64,000 bases of DNA from Opitutia bacterium (GTDB lineage: Bacteria > Verrucomicrobiota > Verrucomicrobiia > Opitutales > Opitutaceae): NCBI GenBank assembly GCA_947474365.1, contig CANJIU010000029.1:1-64000 (forward strand), written 5' to 3'. Positions 43,180 to 51,592 of the stretch are shown piece by piece (position 1 is the first letter of the stretch; every line of letters starts with the position of its first letter). Under the pieces are notes generated by a model. It saw nothing but the letters and a program-made list of their open reading frames with translations, was not told where the DNA came from and searched no databases. The position numbers and the translations under genes are program-made.

Positions 43180-44721
43180 TCAAAGATCCGCGGCCTTTTT
43201 CTTGTTCTTGCCGCCCTTCTTGGGCGCGGACTCGGTCTCTTCGCCCGCGGGAAGCAGCGCCGTCTTCCGCTCCCAGCCGACGGTCCGGCTGAACAGGACC
43301 GGATACCGCTCGTAGCCGTGGCCGCGCACGACTTCGCGTCCAATGCGGGCGACCTGTTCGTCGTAGAGCTTCCGCATTTCGGCCAGGGTGGCGGCGTGGC
43401 CGGGATCGGCGGCCGAGTTGGCCATCTCGAATCGATCCTGGCCGACGTGAAACAATTCCTCGGTCGGTTTCAGGCCGTTGCCGCCGTAATACCAATAGAT
43501 GTACTTCCACTCGGGCGTGACGATCGCCAGCGACTGCGCGGAGGCGATGCCCCAAAAATTGAACAAGGGCAGCCAATCGCGCACGCGGCCGGCTGGCTGG
43601 GTGAGGAGCGGCAGCAGGTTGCGTCCATCGATGCCGTTGGGGGCGGGCACGCCGGCGAGCGCAAAGATCGTGGCGGGCATGTCGACGTTGGCGGTGATCG
43701 CATCGCTCACGGTGCCGGCGTTCTTTCCGCGCAGCCGCGGATCATAGATGATCAGCGGGGACTTTGAGCCTTCCTCGTAGGGGATCACCTTGTCGCCGAA
43801 GCCGTGGGACCCGGAATTGTAGCCGTTGTCCGAAGTGAAGATGATGACGGTGTTGTCGGCCAGGCCTTCACGGGCGAGGCCCTCGCGGATCATGCCAACG
43901 GCCGCGTCGACGCCCGTGATGAGCGCGTAGTAGTTCGCGGCGGAGTTGTCGTAATCGTTGATCCATTCCCGATAATGGGTGGCGGCGCGGCTGGTCTTGA
44001 CCTGGGCCGAGAGATGCCGCGCGTTCTCCACGCCGTAATTGGGCGGACGGGTGAATTTTTTCCCCTCGTAGAGCTTCAGGTCGGCCGGGTCGGGCGAAAA
44101 CGGCAGGTGCGGCGCCTTGAAGCTGATCGACATGACGAACGGCTTGCCGCTCTGCTTCGCGCTCTTGAGAAAATCCAGCGCCCACGCGCCGTAGGCCCGC
44201 GAGCATTGCGGATACTGCGCGGCATATTTTGCGATGCCCTCGTTTTTCGCCGTCTCGTAAAAGGTCTGGCCGGGTCCGCCGGCCCATTGATCGAACAGCG
44301 GGGCGAGGGCCTCGAACTTTTCCCCCTGCAGCACGAAGCCAATCTTTCCCGCGAATCCCGTGTAGTAGCCCGCCTCGCGCAGGCGCGCCGGGTAGGAGTT
44401 CGCAAAAAAGCGCCGCTCCAGATCGCCATGGTCGAAGTTGCAGCCGTGCCGGTACTCGTAGAGCCCGGTCATCACGCAGCTGCGGCTGGCCATGCAAATC
44501 GACGTCGTGTTGTAGTGGTTGGTGAACCGCACGCCGTCGCGCGCCAGGCGGTCGAGATGGGGCGAGATCACATCCTTGTTGCCGTAGCAGCCCACCGCGC
44601 GCGCGGTTTGATCGTCGGAGAAGAGAAAGACGATGTTGGGTTTCGCCGCTGTTCCGGCGGCGGAGAGTGAGGAGGCGATGCCCGCCGCGAGCGCGGCAAG
44701 GACCGGGAGGAGTTGTTTCAT
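43180..44721 (-). CDS. secreted sulfatase, heparan N-sulfatase-like
   Basis: A 513-residue exported sulfatase from the ATG at 44721 (signal MKQLLPVLAALAAGIASSLSA). Metal motif FSDDQTARAVGCYG; formylglycine signature C76-M-A-S-R80 (TSICMASRSCVMTG); GGPGQTFYETAKNEG; SDNGYNSGSHGFGDK. The DDQ and NGY variants resemble SGSH/heparan N-sulfatase-like and S1_8-type members. It lies 43 bp from the PQQ-like gene and 61 bp from the TonB receptor, same strand. The C-terminus is lysine-rich (KKGGKNKKKA). Confidence 0.92.
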   Translation of the reverse strand: MKQLLPVLAALAAGIASSLSAAGTAAKPNIVFLFSDDQTARAVGCYGNKDVISPHLDRLARDGVRFTNHYNTTSICMASRSCVMTGLYEYRHGCNFDHGDLERRFFANSYPARLREAGYYTGFAGKIGFVLQGEKFEALAPLFDQWAGGPGQTFYETAKNEGIAKYAAQYPQCSRAYGAWALDFLKSAKQSGKPFVMSISFKAPHLPFSPDPADLKLYEGKKFTRPPNYGVENARHLSAQVKTSRAATHYREWINDYDNSAANYYALITGVDAAVGMIREGLAREGLADNTVIIFTSDNGYNSGSHGFGDKVIPYEEGSKSPLIIYDPRLRGKNAGTVSDAITANVDMPATIFALAGVPAPNGIDGRNLLPLLTQPAGRVRDWLPLFNFWGIASAQSLAIVTPEWKYIYWYYGGNGLKPTEELFHVGQDRFEMANSAADPGHAATLAEMRKLYDEQVARIGREVVRGHGYERYPVLFSRTVGWERKTALLPAGEETESAPKKGGKNKKKAADL

Positions 44722-44764
44722 TGGAAAGAGAGGCAGCGGAAAAGGTCGTTTTCGTTTTTCGTCC

Positions 44765-46348
44765 CTACCGGCGATCGCCGATGGCGATGATCTCGCGAAT
44801 CGTATGCGCGTAAAGCCGCCCGTCCGCGTACGACAGGCTGGCGCGGGTCCACGCGTCGCCCAACGGACCGAGGTCGTTGATCGCGACGAGGGCCTTTTCG
44901 TCCCACCGTTCGGCGCGCCAGCGGAGAACATAGACGAGACCGCTCATCGAGGTGACGTAGAGGTGGTCGCCGATGGCAATCGGCGAGGGTGACGCGATGT
45001 GGCCCCAACCGTTGCCCTGGGATCGATCGTCGCCCATCACGAGCAGGCCACGACTGTTGCGGATCTGGTTGTGGCGCAGCGCCCATTCGTGCAGGCCGAG
45101 CGGACTCGCTTTCTTGCCGGACTTGAACGACGGCAACGACCCCGTCGCGCCCCACAGGAAACGATCGTCCTTCCCCGGCTCGCGCAGCATCTGCACGGGT
45201 AGCATCAGGTACTCGACTTGTCCGGTGACCAGATTGACGCGGCCGAGATAGTTGCGCTGGTAGCTGCGGAAAAAACTGTAGTCGCCGACGACGAGGTTTG
45301 ACCCCTGGGTGATCTCGCGACCGGCTTTTCCCTCCTTGATGGTCACCGTCTCGTCGTACCATCCGCCATCGCGGTGCAGACGAGAACGCACCTGCTCAAG
45401 TATCGAGAATCGTTTGGTGATCGCTCCGGCCATCACGTCCACTTTCCAACATTCGGCGCCGTGGTAAACGATGACACTCCCTTGGTGCAGGCCGAAGCTC
45501 ATCGTGCTCATGAAGCCTTCGATTGGCAGCGACCACAGCTCGCGACCATCCGCGAGATCGATCAACGAAATGCCCTCGGGTGTCTCCGGTGGGCCGTGAC
45601 CGCCGCCGCGTCCCACCACCGTCACCGATTTTCCGTCGGCTCGTCGTAGCGGAAGTGACAGGCTGCCCATGTTGACGCCGCAGCGGCTGGTCCACGCGAC
45701 GTTGCCGGTCTTCAGATCGAGCGCCTCCAATTGAGTCCATTCCTCGCGCGGCGCGTGCGCGTGCTCATGGGTGAAGTTGCCGCTGGCGTCGGGCGGGTAG
45801 ACCTGCCGGAGGTAAACCACTCGCCCCTCGTGCACAAACGGGATGGTGCGACCCGCGACGAGAATCTCCCGCGACCAGCGCAAGTTTCCCTCAAAATCGA
45901 AACTGTCGATGGTGCCGGACGCGTTGATGAAGCACACGGTGTCGCCGACGGCCACGGCGGGAGGCGAACTGCTGTCACTGAAACAGCCCGAGAGGCGCAA
46001 ATCGAAACGCCCCGGAATTTCCCGCTGCCAGAGCAGCTTGCCGGTGGACGCGTCCGCACAGCACGCGATGACGTGCCGGCCGATCGTGGCGTCGGCCGTG
46101 AGCGGTTTCAGGTGGCTGTAGAAAACTCGGCCGCGGCTCACGGTCACCGGGCTCTGTCCGGTCTCGGGCAGCGTCAGCCGCCACGCGAGATTCTCCGCCC
46201 GGACGACGCTCCATTGCGTGGGCGCCGTCCTAGCGGGGAGGACGAAGTCCCCGGTAGGCCCGCCGCCCTGCGGCCAGTCGGTCGGGGCGCGTTCGGCGGC
46301 CGCGAGCGAGGCACAGAGCAGAGCAGCTACAATCAGGTGGATGAGCAT
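44765..46348 (-). CDS. exported PQQ-like beta-propeller protein
   Basis: A 527-residue exported protein (signal MLIHLIVAALLCASLAAAERA). WPQGGGPTGDF opens a PQQ-binding-like eight-bladed propeller with blades such as VIACCADASTGKLLWQREIP, GTIDSFDFEGNLRWSREIL and VEALDLKTGNVAWTSR-type W-docking motifs. No PQQ-ligand pattern can be confirmed by eye, so it may be structural. Second gene of the DUF3604-propeller-sulfatase-TonB operon, 43 bp before the sulfatase. Confidence 0.85.
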   Translation of the reverse strand: MLIHLIVAALLCASLAAAERAPTDWPQGGGPTGDFVLPARTAPTQWSVVRAENLAWRLTLPETGQSPVTVSRGRVFYSHLKPLTADATIGRHVIACCADASTGKLLWQREIPGRFDLRLSGCFSDSSSPPAVAVGDTVCFINASGTIDSFDFEGNLRWSREILVAGRTIPFVHEGRVVYLRQVYPPDASGNFTHEHAHAPREEWTQLEALDLKTGNVAWTSRCGVNMGSLSLPLRRADGKSVTVVGRGGGHGPPETPEGISLIDLADGRELWSLPIEGFMSTMSFGLHQGSVIVYHGAECWKVDVMAGAITKRFSILEQVRSRLHRDGGWYDETVTIKEGKAGREITQGSNLVVGDYSFFRSYQRNYLGRVNLVTGQVEYLMLPVQMLREPGKDDRFLWGATGSLPSFKSGKKASPLGLHEWALRHNQIRNSRGLLVMGDDRSQGNGWGHIASPSPIAIGDHLYVTSMSGLVYVLRWRAERWDEKALVAINDLGPLGDAWTRASLSYADGRLYAHTIREIIAIGDRR

Positions 46349-46447
46349 GAGGGCGAAACGGGGGCGTTGATCAGCCGTCGCGAGCGGGTCCGGTGTGCGA
46401 GATGGATTCAGTCCAAGTTGCGTTCGTCACCCGACCGGCCACTGGCT

Positions 46448-49057
46448 TCACTTCACCCGCGCCCACACCGGAGAACTCCACGCCATGTTGCCGTCGCCCT
46501 GCTCGACGCGCAGGTAATAGCGGTTCTCGCCCGCGACCGGTGCGTCATCGGTGAAGGATTTCTCGAACGTCTTGGCCCCGGGTTCCCATTGCCGGTAATT
46601 TTGCTCGTTGCGCACGAGCGTCACGCGGGTGATCGCGGCGGTGCCGTTGACCTTGATCGACATGACGGGCTTCCCGCTGACCTCGATCACGCTGCCGAGG
46701 AGCTGACCATTGCACTGGAACTCGACGAAGATCTTGTCGGTGGCGGCGATGGTGCGGCGGGCGTTGAGGCCTTCAATGATGCCCTCGCGAGTGAATTCCT
46801 TCACGTAGACGCCACCGTAGCTGGTGTGGGTGGAAATGTGATCGCTGTCCGCCCAGACGCCGAGTTTGTGGCCGAGAGAAAGCGCGTTCTGGTACAGACC
46901 GTTGTTCTTCACCGTGAAGCTGCTGATGGGCTGGCCGACGACGGGCGTGCCGTCCACGACTGAAGCGTGGTTGTATTCCTCTCCGACGCGCAGGCCGACG
47001 GTGGGCTGGGGCGCGTTGAGACCCTCGTAGCTGACGCGCGCGCCCTGAAAAATCTCGATCAGATTCTCCACGCGATTGTCGACGCGTTTGAAGACATTCC
47101 AGTCGGTGCCCATGTTGGTCGCGCCGGTGTGGCTGATGACGGAAACGCTCTTGCCGTAGCGATGCAGCACGTCCCACAGCTCTTCGGGCGCGATTTGCGC
47201 CTCACCGTCCGTCGCAAGTGGGAAGATCTTCTGCCACGGCGAGGCCGCGTAGTTGGCGCGCTGGATGTAGACGATGGGCCCGCCGCGTTGGGCAAAGATC
47301 ATGTTGCGATGTCCGTACGGCCATACCTGCTCGCGCTCGTAGGCGTACATGCTGACGAAGAAGCCGGGGGCATGGAACACATCGACCATCTTCTGGTTCA
47401 GCCACCACTCGTAGGGGTCGTAGATCTTGGCGATGTCAGTGTGGTCGCTGGTGCCGAGCGTGTCGAGCTTGCCCATGTCGAGCGCGTAGCGGAACTGCTC
47501 GAGCACGCAGCCGTCGTTGGCGGTGACGCAATTGGAGATGTCGGTGTGGCGATGGTAGTCGCCCCAATAAAGCTGATACGTGACGCCGTTGTTCGTCATC
47601 GTGTAGCGCTCGGCGCGATCGCGCTCAGGCGTTTCCGGATTGATGTAGGCGGGCGGCGACCGGAAGTCACGGGGGGCAGGTGCCTTCACCAGAGCTGGAA
47701 CGCCCTTCGGATCCAGCTTGGCGAGATGTACTTCGCTGGTCTGGTGCTCCTTGCTGGTGCGCCGGTCTGTGGACCACGCCAGCCAGAGGGCGCCGTCCTT
47801 GCCCAACGCCCAGCGGCTCTGTCGGTCCTCGGTGTAAAGGCTGTCGGGCAGGGCCCAGGGCTTGGTCCACTGCCGGGTCGCACGATCGAAACGCGCGAGG
47901 GCGACGCGCCACGTGTAGTCGCGATAGTAACGCACCGCGATCCACGGACGGCCTTCGGCGTCGAGGGTGACTTGCGGCAGGTTGGTCGCGCGGTCCATCG
48001 CGAGCACGGCGGCCTTCGCCTTCTGGGCCACCTTGGCCGCTGGGTCGACCTTTGCCTTGTTATTTGCTTTCTTGGCCGCGGTCTTCGGGGCCTGAGCCAC
48101 GTTCGATCGCCGCGTGAGGGGCGGCGGCCCGGGCAATTCCTCGAGCAGCATCTCGATGTCCGGCGCCTCCTCCACTTTGCCGGAAGGGATGTCCCAATAG
48201 GCGAGCACCATGTTCTTCTGCGCGTTCAGGCCGTCGAGATGGCCGTGAGCGCGGATGTCGAGGCCCCACTTCATCCGGCCGCGCTCGCACGCGATCCAGA
48301 TGCCTTTGCCGTCCGCGGTGCCGATCGCGCTGACGCGACCTTCGTAGCGCGGGGTGTTGAGGAGCGGCTTGGTCACGCCGACCGTGCCATCTAGGGAGAC
48401 GCGCGTGGCGTAGACGTTGAATTCGTTGCCGCGCGAGCTGTCGTAGCAAATCCACGCGCCTGCCTGGTCGTCAAAGGCGACGCAGGGCTCCCAATCGCCC
48501 GCGGGGTCGCTCGTCACCTGCACCTCCTTCGACCATTCGTTTTTCGCGGGATCGAAATACCGGCAAAACACATCGCTCAATCCGCCGCGCATGCCCTGCC
48601 ATGCAACCCACACTCGACCCGCGCGATCCGTCGCGGCTTTGGCGAAGGCGTTGCCGCCCTTTACCGAGGCGGCGAGCGTGGTGATCCCTCCATCCGGTTG
48701 GCCGTTGCGCACCCGCTGCGCCTTCAGGTCCATCAGATCCCTCTCGTTTACCTGGGACCAGACGACGACCAGGGCACCGCTGCCGTCGGTCGCGAGGGAT
48801 GGTTGGTGAATGATCCCCGGTTGTCCGATCGTCAGCGCTTGCGACAACGTGGACCCGGAGGCTTTCGCCAGCCGCAGCGTGTCCTGCTTCGCGTCCCAGG
48901 CAACGTAGGCGACCCACGGGGTGCCGGCGGCATCGAGGGCCAGCGCGGGAAAGTCCGACTGAACCCCCTCTTCGCGGAGGACGGCTGGCTTGGGGGTGAG
49001 GTCCTGCGCAAAGGCGATGGCGCCGAGCGCGAGGAAGAGTGCGACGGATCGAATCAT
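46448..49057 (-). CDS. secreted propeller plus DUF3604/PHP-like hydrolase
   Basis: An 869-residue exported protein from the ATG at 49057 (signal MIRSVALFLALGAIAFA). Residues ~30-500 contain repeated BNR/WD-type blades (SDFPALALDAAGTPWVAYV, SDVFCRYFDPAKNEW, LPQVTLDAEGRPWIAVRY). The C-terminal half (~515-870) matches the PHP-like DUF3604 fold: YWGDYHRHTDISNC (metal-binding His cluster), LGTSDHTDIAKIYDPYEW, VISHTGATNMGTDW and WADSDHIS. It is probably a metal-dependent hydrolase acting outside the cytoplasm. First gene of a four-gene operon ending in the TonB receptor. Confidence 0.82.
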   Translation of the reverse strand: MIRSVALFLALGAIAFAQDLTPKPAVLREEGVQSDFPALALDAAGTPWVAYVAWDAKQDTLRLAKASGSTLSQALTIGQPGIIHQPSLATDGSGALVVVWSQVNERDLMDLKAQRVRNGQPDGGITTLAASVKGGNAFAKAATDRAGRVWVAWQGMRGGLSDVFCRYFDPAKNEWSKEVQVTSDPAGDWEPCVAFDDQAGAWICYDSSRGNEFNVYATRVSLDGTVGVTKPLLNTPRYEGRVSAIGTADGKGIWIACERGRMKWGLDIRAHGHLDGLNAQKNMVLAYWDIPSGKVEEAPDIEMLLEELPGPPPLTRRSNVAQAPKTAAKKANNKAKVDPAAKVAQKAKAAVLAMDRATNLPQVTLDAEGRPWIAVRYYRDYTWRVALARFDRATRQWTKPWALPDSLYTEDRQSRWALGKDGALWLAWSTDRRTSKEHQTSEVHLAKLDPKGVPALVKAPAPRDFRSPPAYINPETPERDRAERYTMTNNGVTYQLYWGDYHRHTDISNCVTANDGCVLEQFRYALDMGKLDTLGTSDHTDIAKIYDPYEWWLNQKMVDVFHAPGFFVSMYAYEREQVWPYGHRNMIFAQRGGPIVYIQRANYAASPWQKIFPLATDGEAQIAPEELWDVLHRYGKSVSVISHTGATNMGTDWNVFKRVDNRVENLIEIFQGARVSYEGLNAPQPTVGLRVGEEYNHASVVDGTPVVGQPISSFTVKNNGLYQNALSLGHKLGVWADSDHISTHTSYGGVYVKEFTREGIIEGLNARRTIAATDKIFVEFQCNGQLLGSVIEVSGKPVMSIKVNGTAAITRVTLVRNEQNYRQWEPGAKTFEKSFTDDAPVAGENRYYLRVEQGDGNMAWSSPVWARVK

Positions 49058-49244
49058 AGGAGGAAGGGTACGGACTGCCCGACGAAGCGCGCAGGGCCGG
49101 AGTTGCGGACAATGATTCGAAGCGCGTTCCCGATACAAGCGCATATCCCGGCCGGGAAACGTTGGTGTCGGGTCGATCGTGCGCCTCCAAAGGGGGGATT
49201 TTCCGACTAGCCATTTCCCTTTTCCCAGTCTCGCTCGTAGTTGC

Positions 49245-51410
49245 ATGGGCCGATCCTCAGCAGGCAGTTCCGCTTCCCTTCGTGTCCTGGCACACCCCCT
49301 GGCCGCGTGGGTGTCCGCGGGCGTGATCGTGCTCGCGGTGTGGGTTTGTTACCGCACCACGCTTTCCGCTCCGTTTCTTTTCGACGATTTCGCCGCGATC
49401 AGCGGGAACCCGACCCTCCGCCATCTGACAGCGATTGGCGAGGTGCTGTCGCCGCCCAATGACGGCAGCGGCGTCACCGGACGGCCGATCGTCAACCTGT
49501 CGCTCGCAGTGAATTTTGCCCTCGGTGGGCTGGAGCCGAGGGGTTACCACTTCACCAATGCCTTGCTGCACGCGGCGGCGGGTCTCGCGCTCTTTGGGTT
49601 GGCGCGCCGGACCCTGCGGCTGCGGACGATGCGCGATCGTTTTGGGGCGATGGCGGATCCCTTGGCTCTCGCCATCGCGATGCTCTGGACCCTGCATCCG
49701 CTGCAGACCGAGTCAGTGACCTGTGTCATCCAACGAACCGAAGTGCTCGTGGGGCTGTGGTACCTGCTCACCTTGTATTGTTTCGCGCGCGGGCTCGAGG
49801 AAGGTGCTGCGGCGCTTTGGCATCCGCTCGCGTGCGGGTCGTGCCTTCTGGGGATGGCGAGCAAGGAGGTCATGGTCAGCGCGCCTTTGCTGGCTCTGCT
49901 CTATGACCGGACGTTTGCGGCGGGAACGTTTCGCGAGGCGATTCGCCTGCGGTGGAGAACCTATCTTGGCTTGGCGGCGACCTGGCTGCTCCTGGGCTTT
50001 CTGGTGATGCGCGGCGGCGGAAGTCGTGGGGCGGCGGCGGGCTTCGGGCTCGGGATTTCGTGGTGGTCCTATGCGTTGAAACAATGCGATGCCATCGTCC
50101 TGTATCTGCGCCTCGTATTCTGGCCTCACCCTCTCGTGCTCGACTATGGTACGAAGGTCGTCACCCGGCCGGCCGACATCTGGCCGCAGGCGGTCCTCCT
50201 GGTTGGATTGGTTTCCGCGGCGTTGATCTCCCTGCGGCGCCGACCGTCAGTTGGCTTCGCGGGAATGTGGTTCTTTGCCATCCTTGCTCCCAGTTCGAGC
50301 GTCGTACCGTTGGTCACCCAGACCGTGGCCGAACACCGGATGTATCTGCCTCTGGCCGCGGTACTCGCGCTCGTCGTGGTCGCCGGTTTTGCGTACGGCG
50401 GACCTCGCACGCTGCTGGTCTCGCTCGGAGTCGTGCCGCTGCTGGGCTGGAGCACGATCCGGCGCAACGGCGACTACGCTACGGCGGTGGGGATCTGGGC
50501 GGATTCGTTGGCCAAGGTTGGCGACAACAACCGCGCGCGGGTCAACCTCGCTGGAGCGCTGCGGGATGCCGGCCGTCTACCGGAAGCACTCGAGTTGTAC
50601 CGAAAGGCGGTTGAGGCCGAACCGAACAACGCGGAGATCTATGGTAACATCAGCGGGCTTTTCATCATCGCCGGCCGCTATCAGGAAGCGATCGCACCGG
50701 CGGAGAAAGCGGTGAAACTCAAGCCGAGCCTGGTCGAGGCCCACGTTAATCTGGGTTCGGCGCTCGGGTCGTTGGGGCGGCACCGGGAGGCAATCACCCA
50801 CCTCCGGGCCGCTCTCGCCCTTGATCCCCGGCTCGACTATGTGCGCGGAAACATCGCCCACGCCCTGATTCAGCTCGGCGAGTTTGAGGAGGCCATCGTG
50901 CATTGCCGGCTGGCGGTGCGGGAAAACCCCGACTCCGTTGCGGGTCATGCCGGTTGGGGCGAGGCGCTTCTGGGCCTGAAACGCCCAGCCGAAGCCATCG
51001 TCCACTGCCAGACCGCCGTGCGCTTGCAGCCCGAAAACATCGATGCGCATGTTAATCTTGCGACCGCGTACTTCGACGCGGGCCGCCCGACCGAGGCAAT
51101 CGAACATTACCGAACTGCGATTCGCCTCGCGCCCAACAATGCGGGCATCCGGTCAAATTTCGCTTTGGCGCTCTCCAATGTCGGGCGCATGGTGGAGGCG
51201 ATTGCGGAATACGAGGAACTGTTGCGCCGCGCCCCCGGATTCTTCGTCGCGCATCTCAACCTCGCCTACGTCTTGTCCCACCTGGGCCGAAACACCGAGG
51301 CGCTCGCGCACGCCGAGGCTGCGCTCCGGCTTCAACCTGATTCCCCCGATGCCCGTCGCGCGATCGATGCGTTTCGAAATCCGCCCAAGGGCCGCGCCGG
51401 CGCACCGTGA
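49245..51410 (+). CDS. TMTC-like membrane protein with TPR repeats
   Basis: A 721-residue protein from the ATG at 49245. Residues ~15-430 hold about ten transmembrane segments with the early loop FDDFAAISGNPTLRHL (acidic pair as in O-mannosyltransferases) and HTLQTESV-like LHPLQTESVTCVIQRTEVL, resembling metazoan TMTC and bacterial O-glycosyltransferase-type proteins. Residues ~440-710 are at least seven TPR units (for example AGRLPEALELYRKAVEAEPNNAE). It could glycosylate exported proteins or envelope polymers; not tested. It diverges from the DUF3604 gene. Confidence 0.8.
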   Translation: MGRSSAGSSASLRVLAHPLAAWVSAGVIVLAVWVCYRTTLSAPFLFDDFAAISGNPTLRHLTAIGEVLSPPNDGSGVTGRPIVNLSLAVNFALGGLEPRGYHFTNALLHAAAGLALFGLARRTLRLRTMRDRFGAMADPLALAIAMLWTLHPLQTESVTCVIQRTEVLVGLWYLLTLYCFARGLEEGAAALWHPLACGSCLLGMASKEVMVSAPLLALLYDRTFAAGTFREAIRLRWRTYLGLAATWLLLGFLVMRGGGSRGAAAGFGLGISWWSYALKQCDAIVLYLRLVFWPHPLVLDYGTKVVTRPADIWPQAVLLVGLVSAALISLRRRPSVGFAGMWFFAILAPSSSVVPLVTQTVAEHRMYLPLAAVLALVVVAGFAYGGPRTLLVSLGVVPLLGWSTIRRNGDYATAVGIWADSLAKVGDNNRARVNLAGALRDAGRLPEALELYRKAVEAEPNNAEIYGNISGLFIIAGRYQEAIAPAEKAVKLKPSLVEAHVNLGSALGSLGRHREAITHLRAALALDPRLDYVRGNIAHALIQLGEFEEAIVHCRLAVRENPDSVAGHAGWGEALLGLKRPAEAIVHCQTAVRLQPENIDAHVNLATAYFDAGRPTEAIEHYRTAIRLAPNNAGIRSNFALALSNVGRMVEAIAEYEELLRRAPGFFVAHLNLAYVLSHLGRNTEALAHAEAALRLQPDSPDARRAIDAFRNPPKGRAGAP

Positions 51411-51592
51411 TCGTGTCCGCCTGTCCCTTCATCGTGCGGATCACGACGTGCTCCCACTGTCCGGCGCGCCGGAACCTCGACCCATCCGGATTGCCGCTCT
51501 CCTCTGTGGCTGCCTGATCACCGGCCGCGTTCGCTACGCCCGTCTTTTCGTACGGCCGTTTTTGCGCCAACGTCGCCCTCCCACCGTTCACC

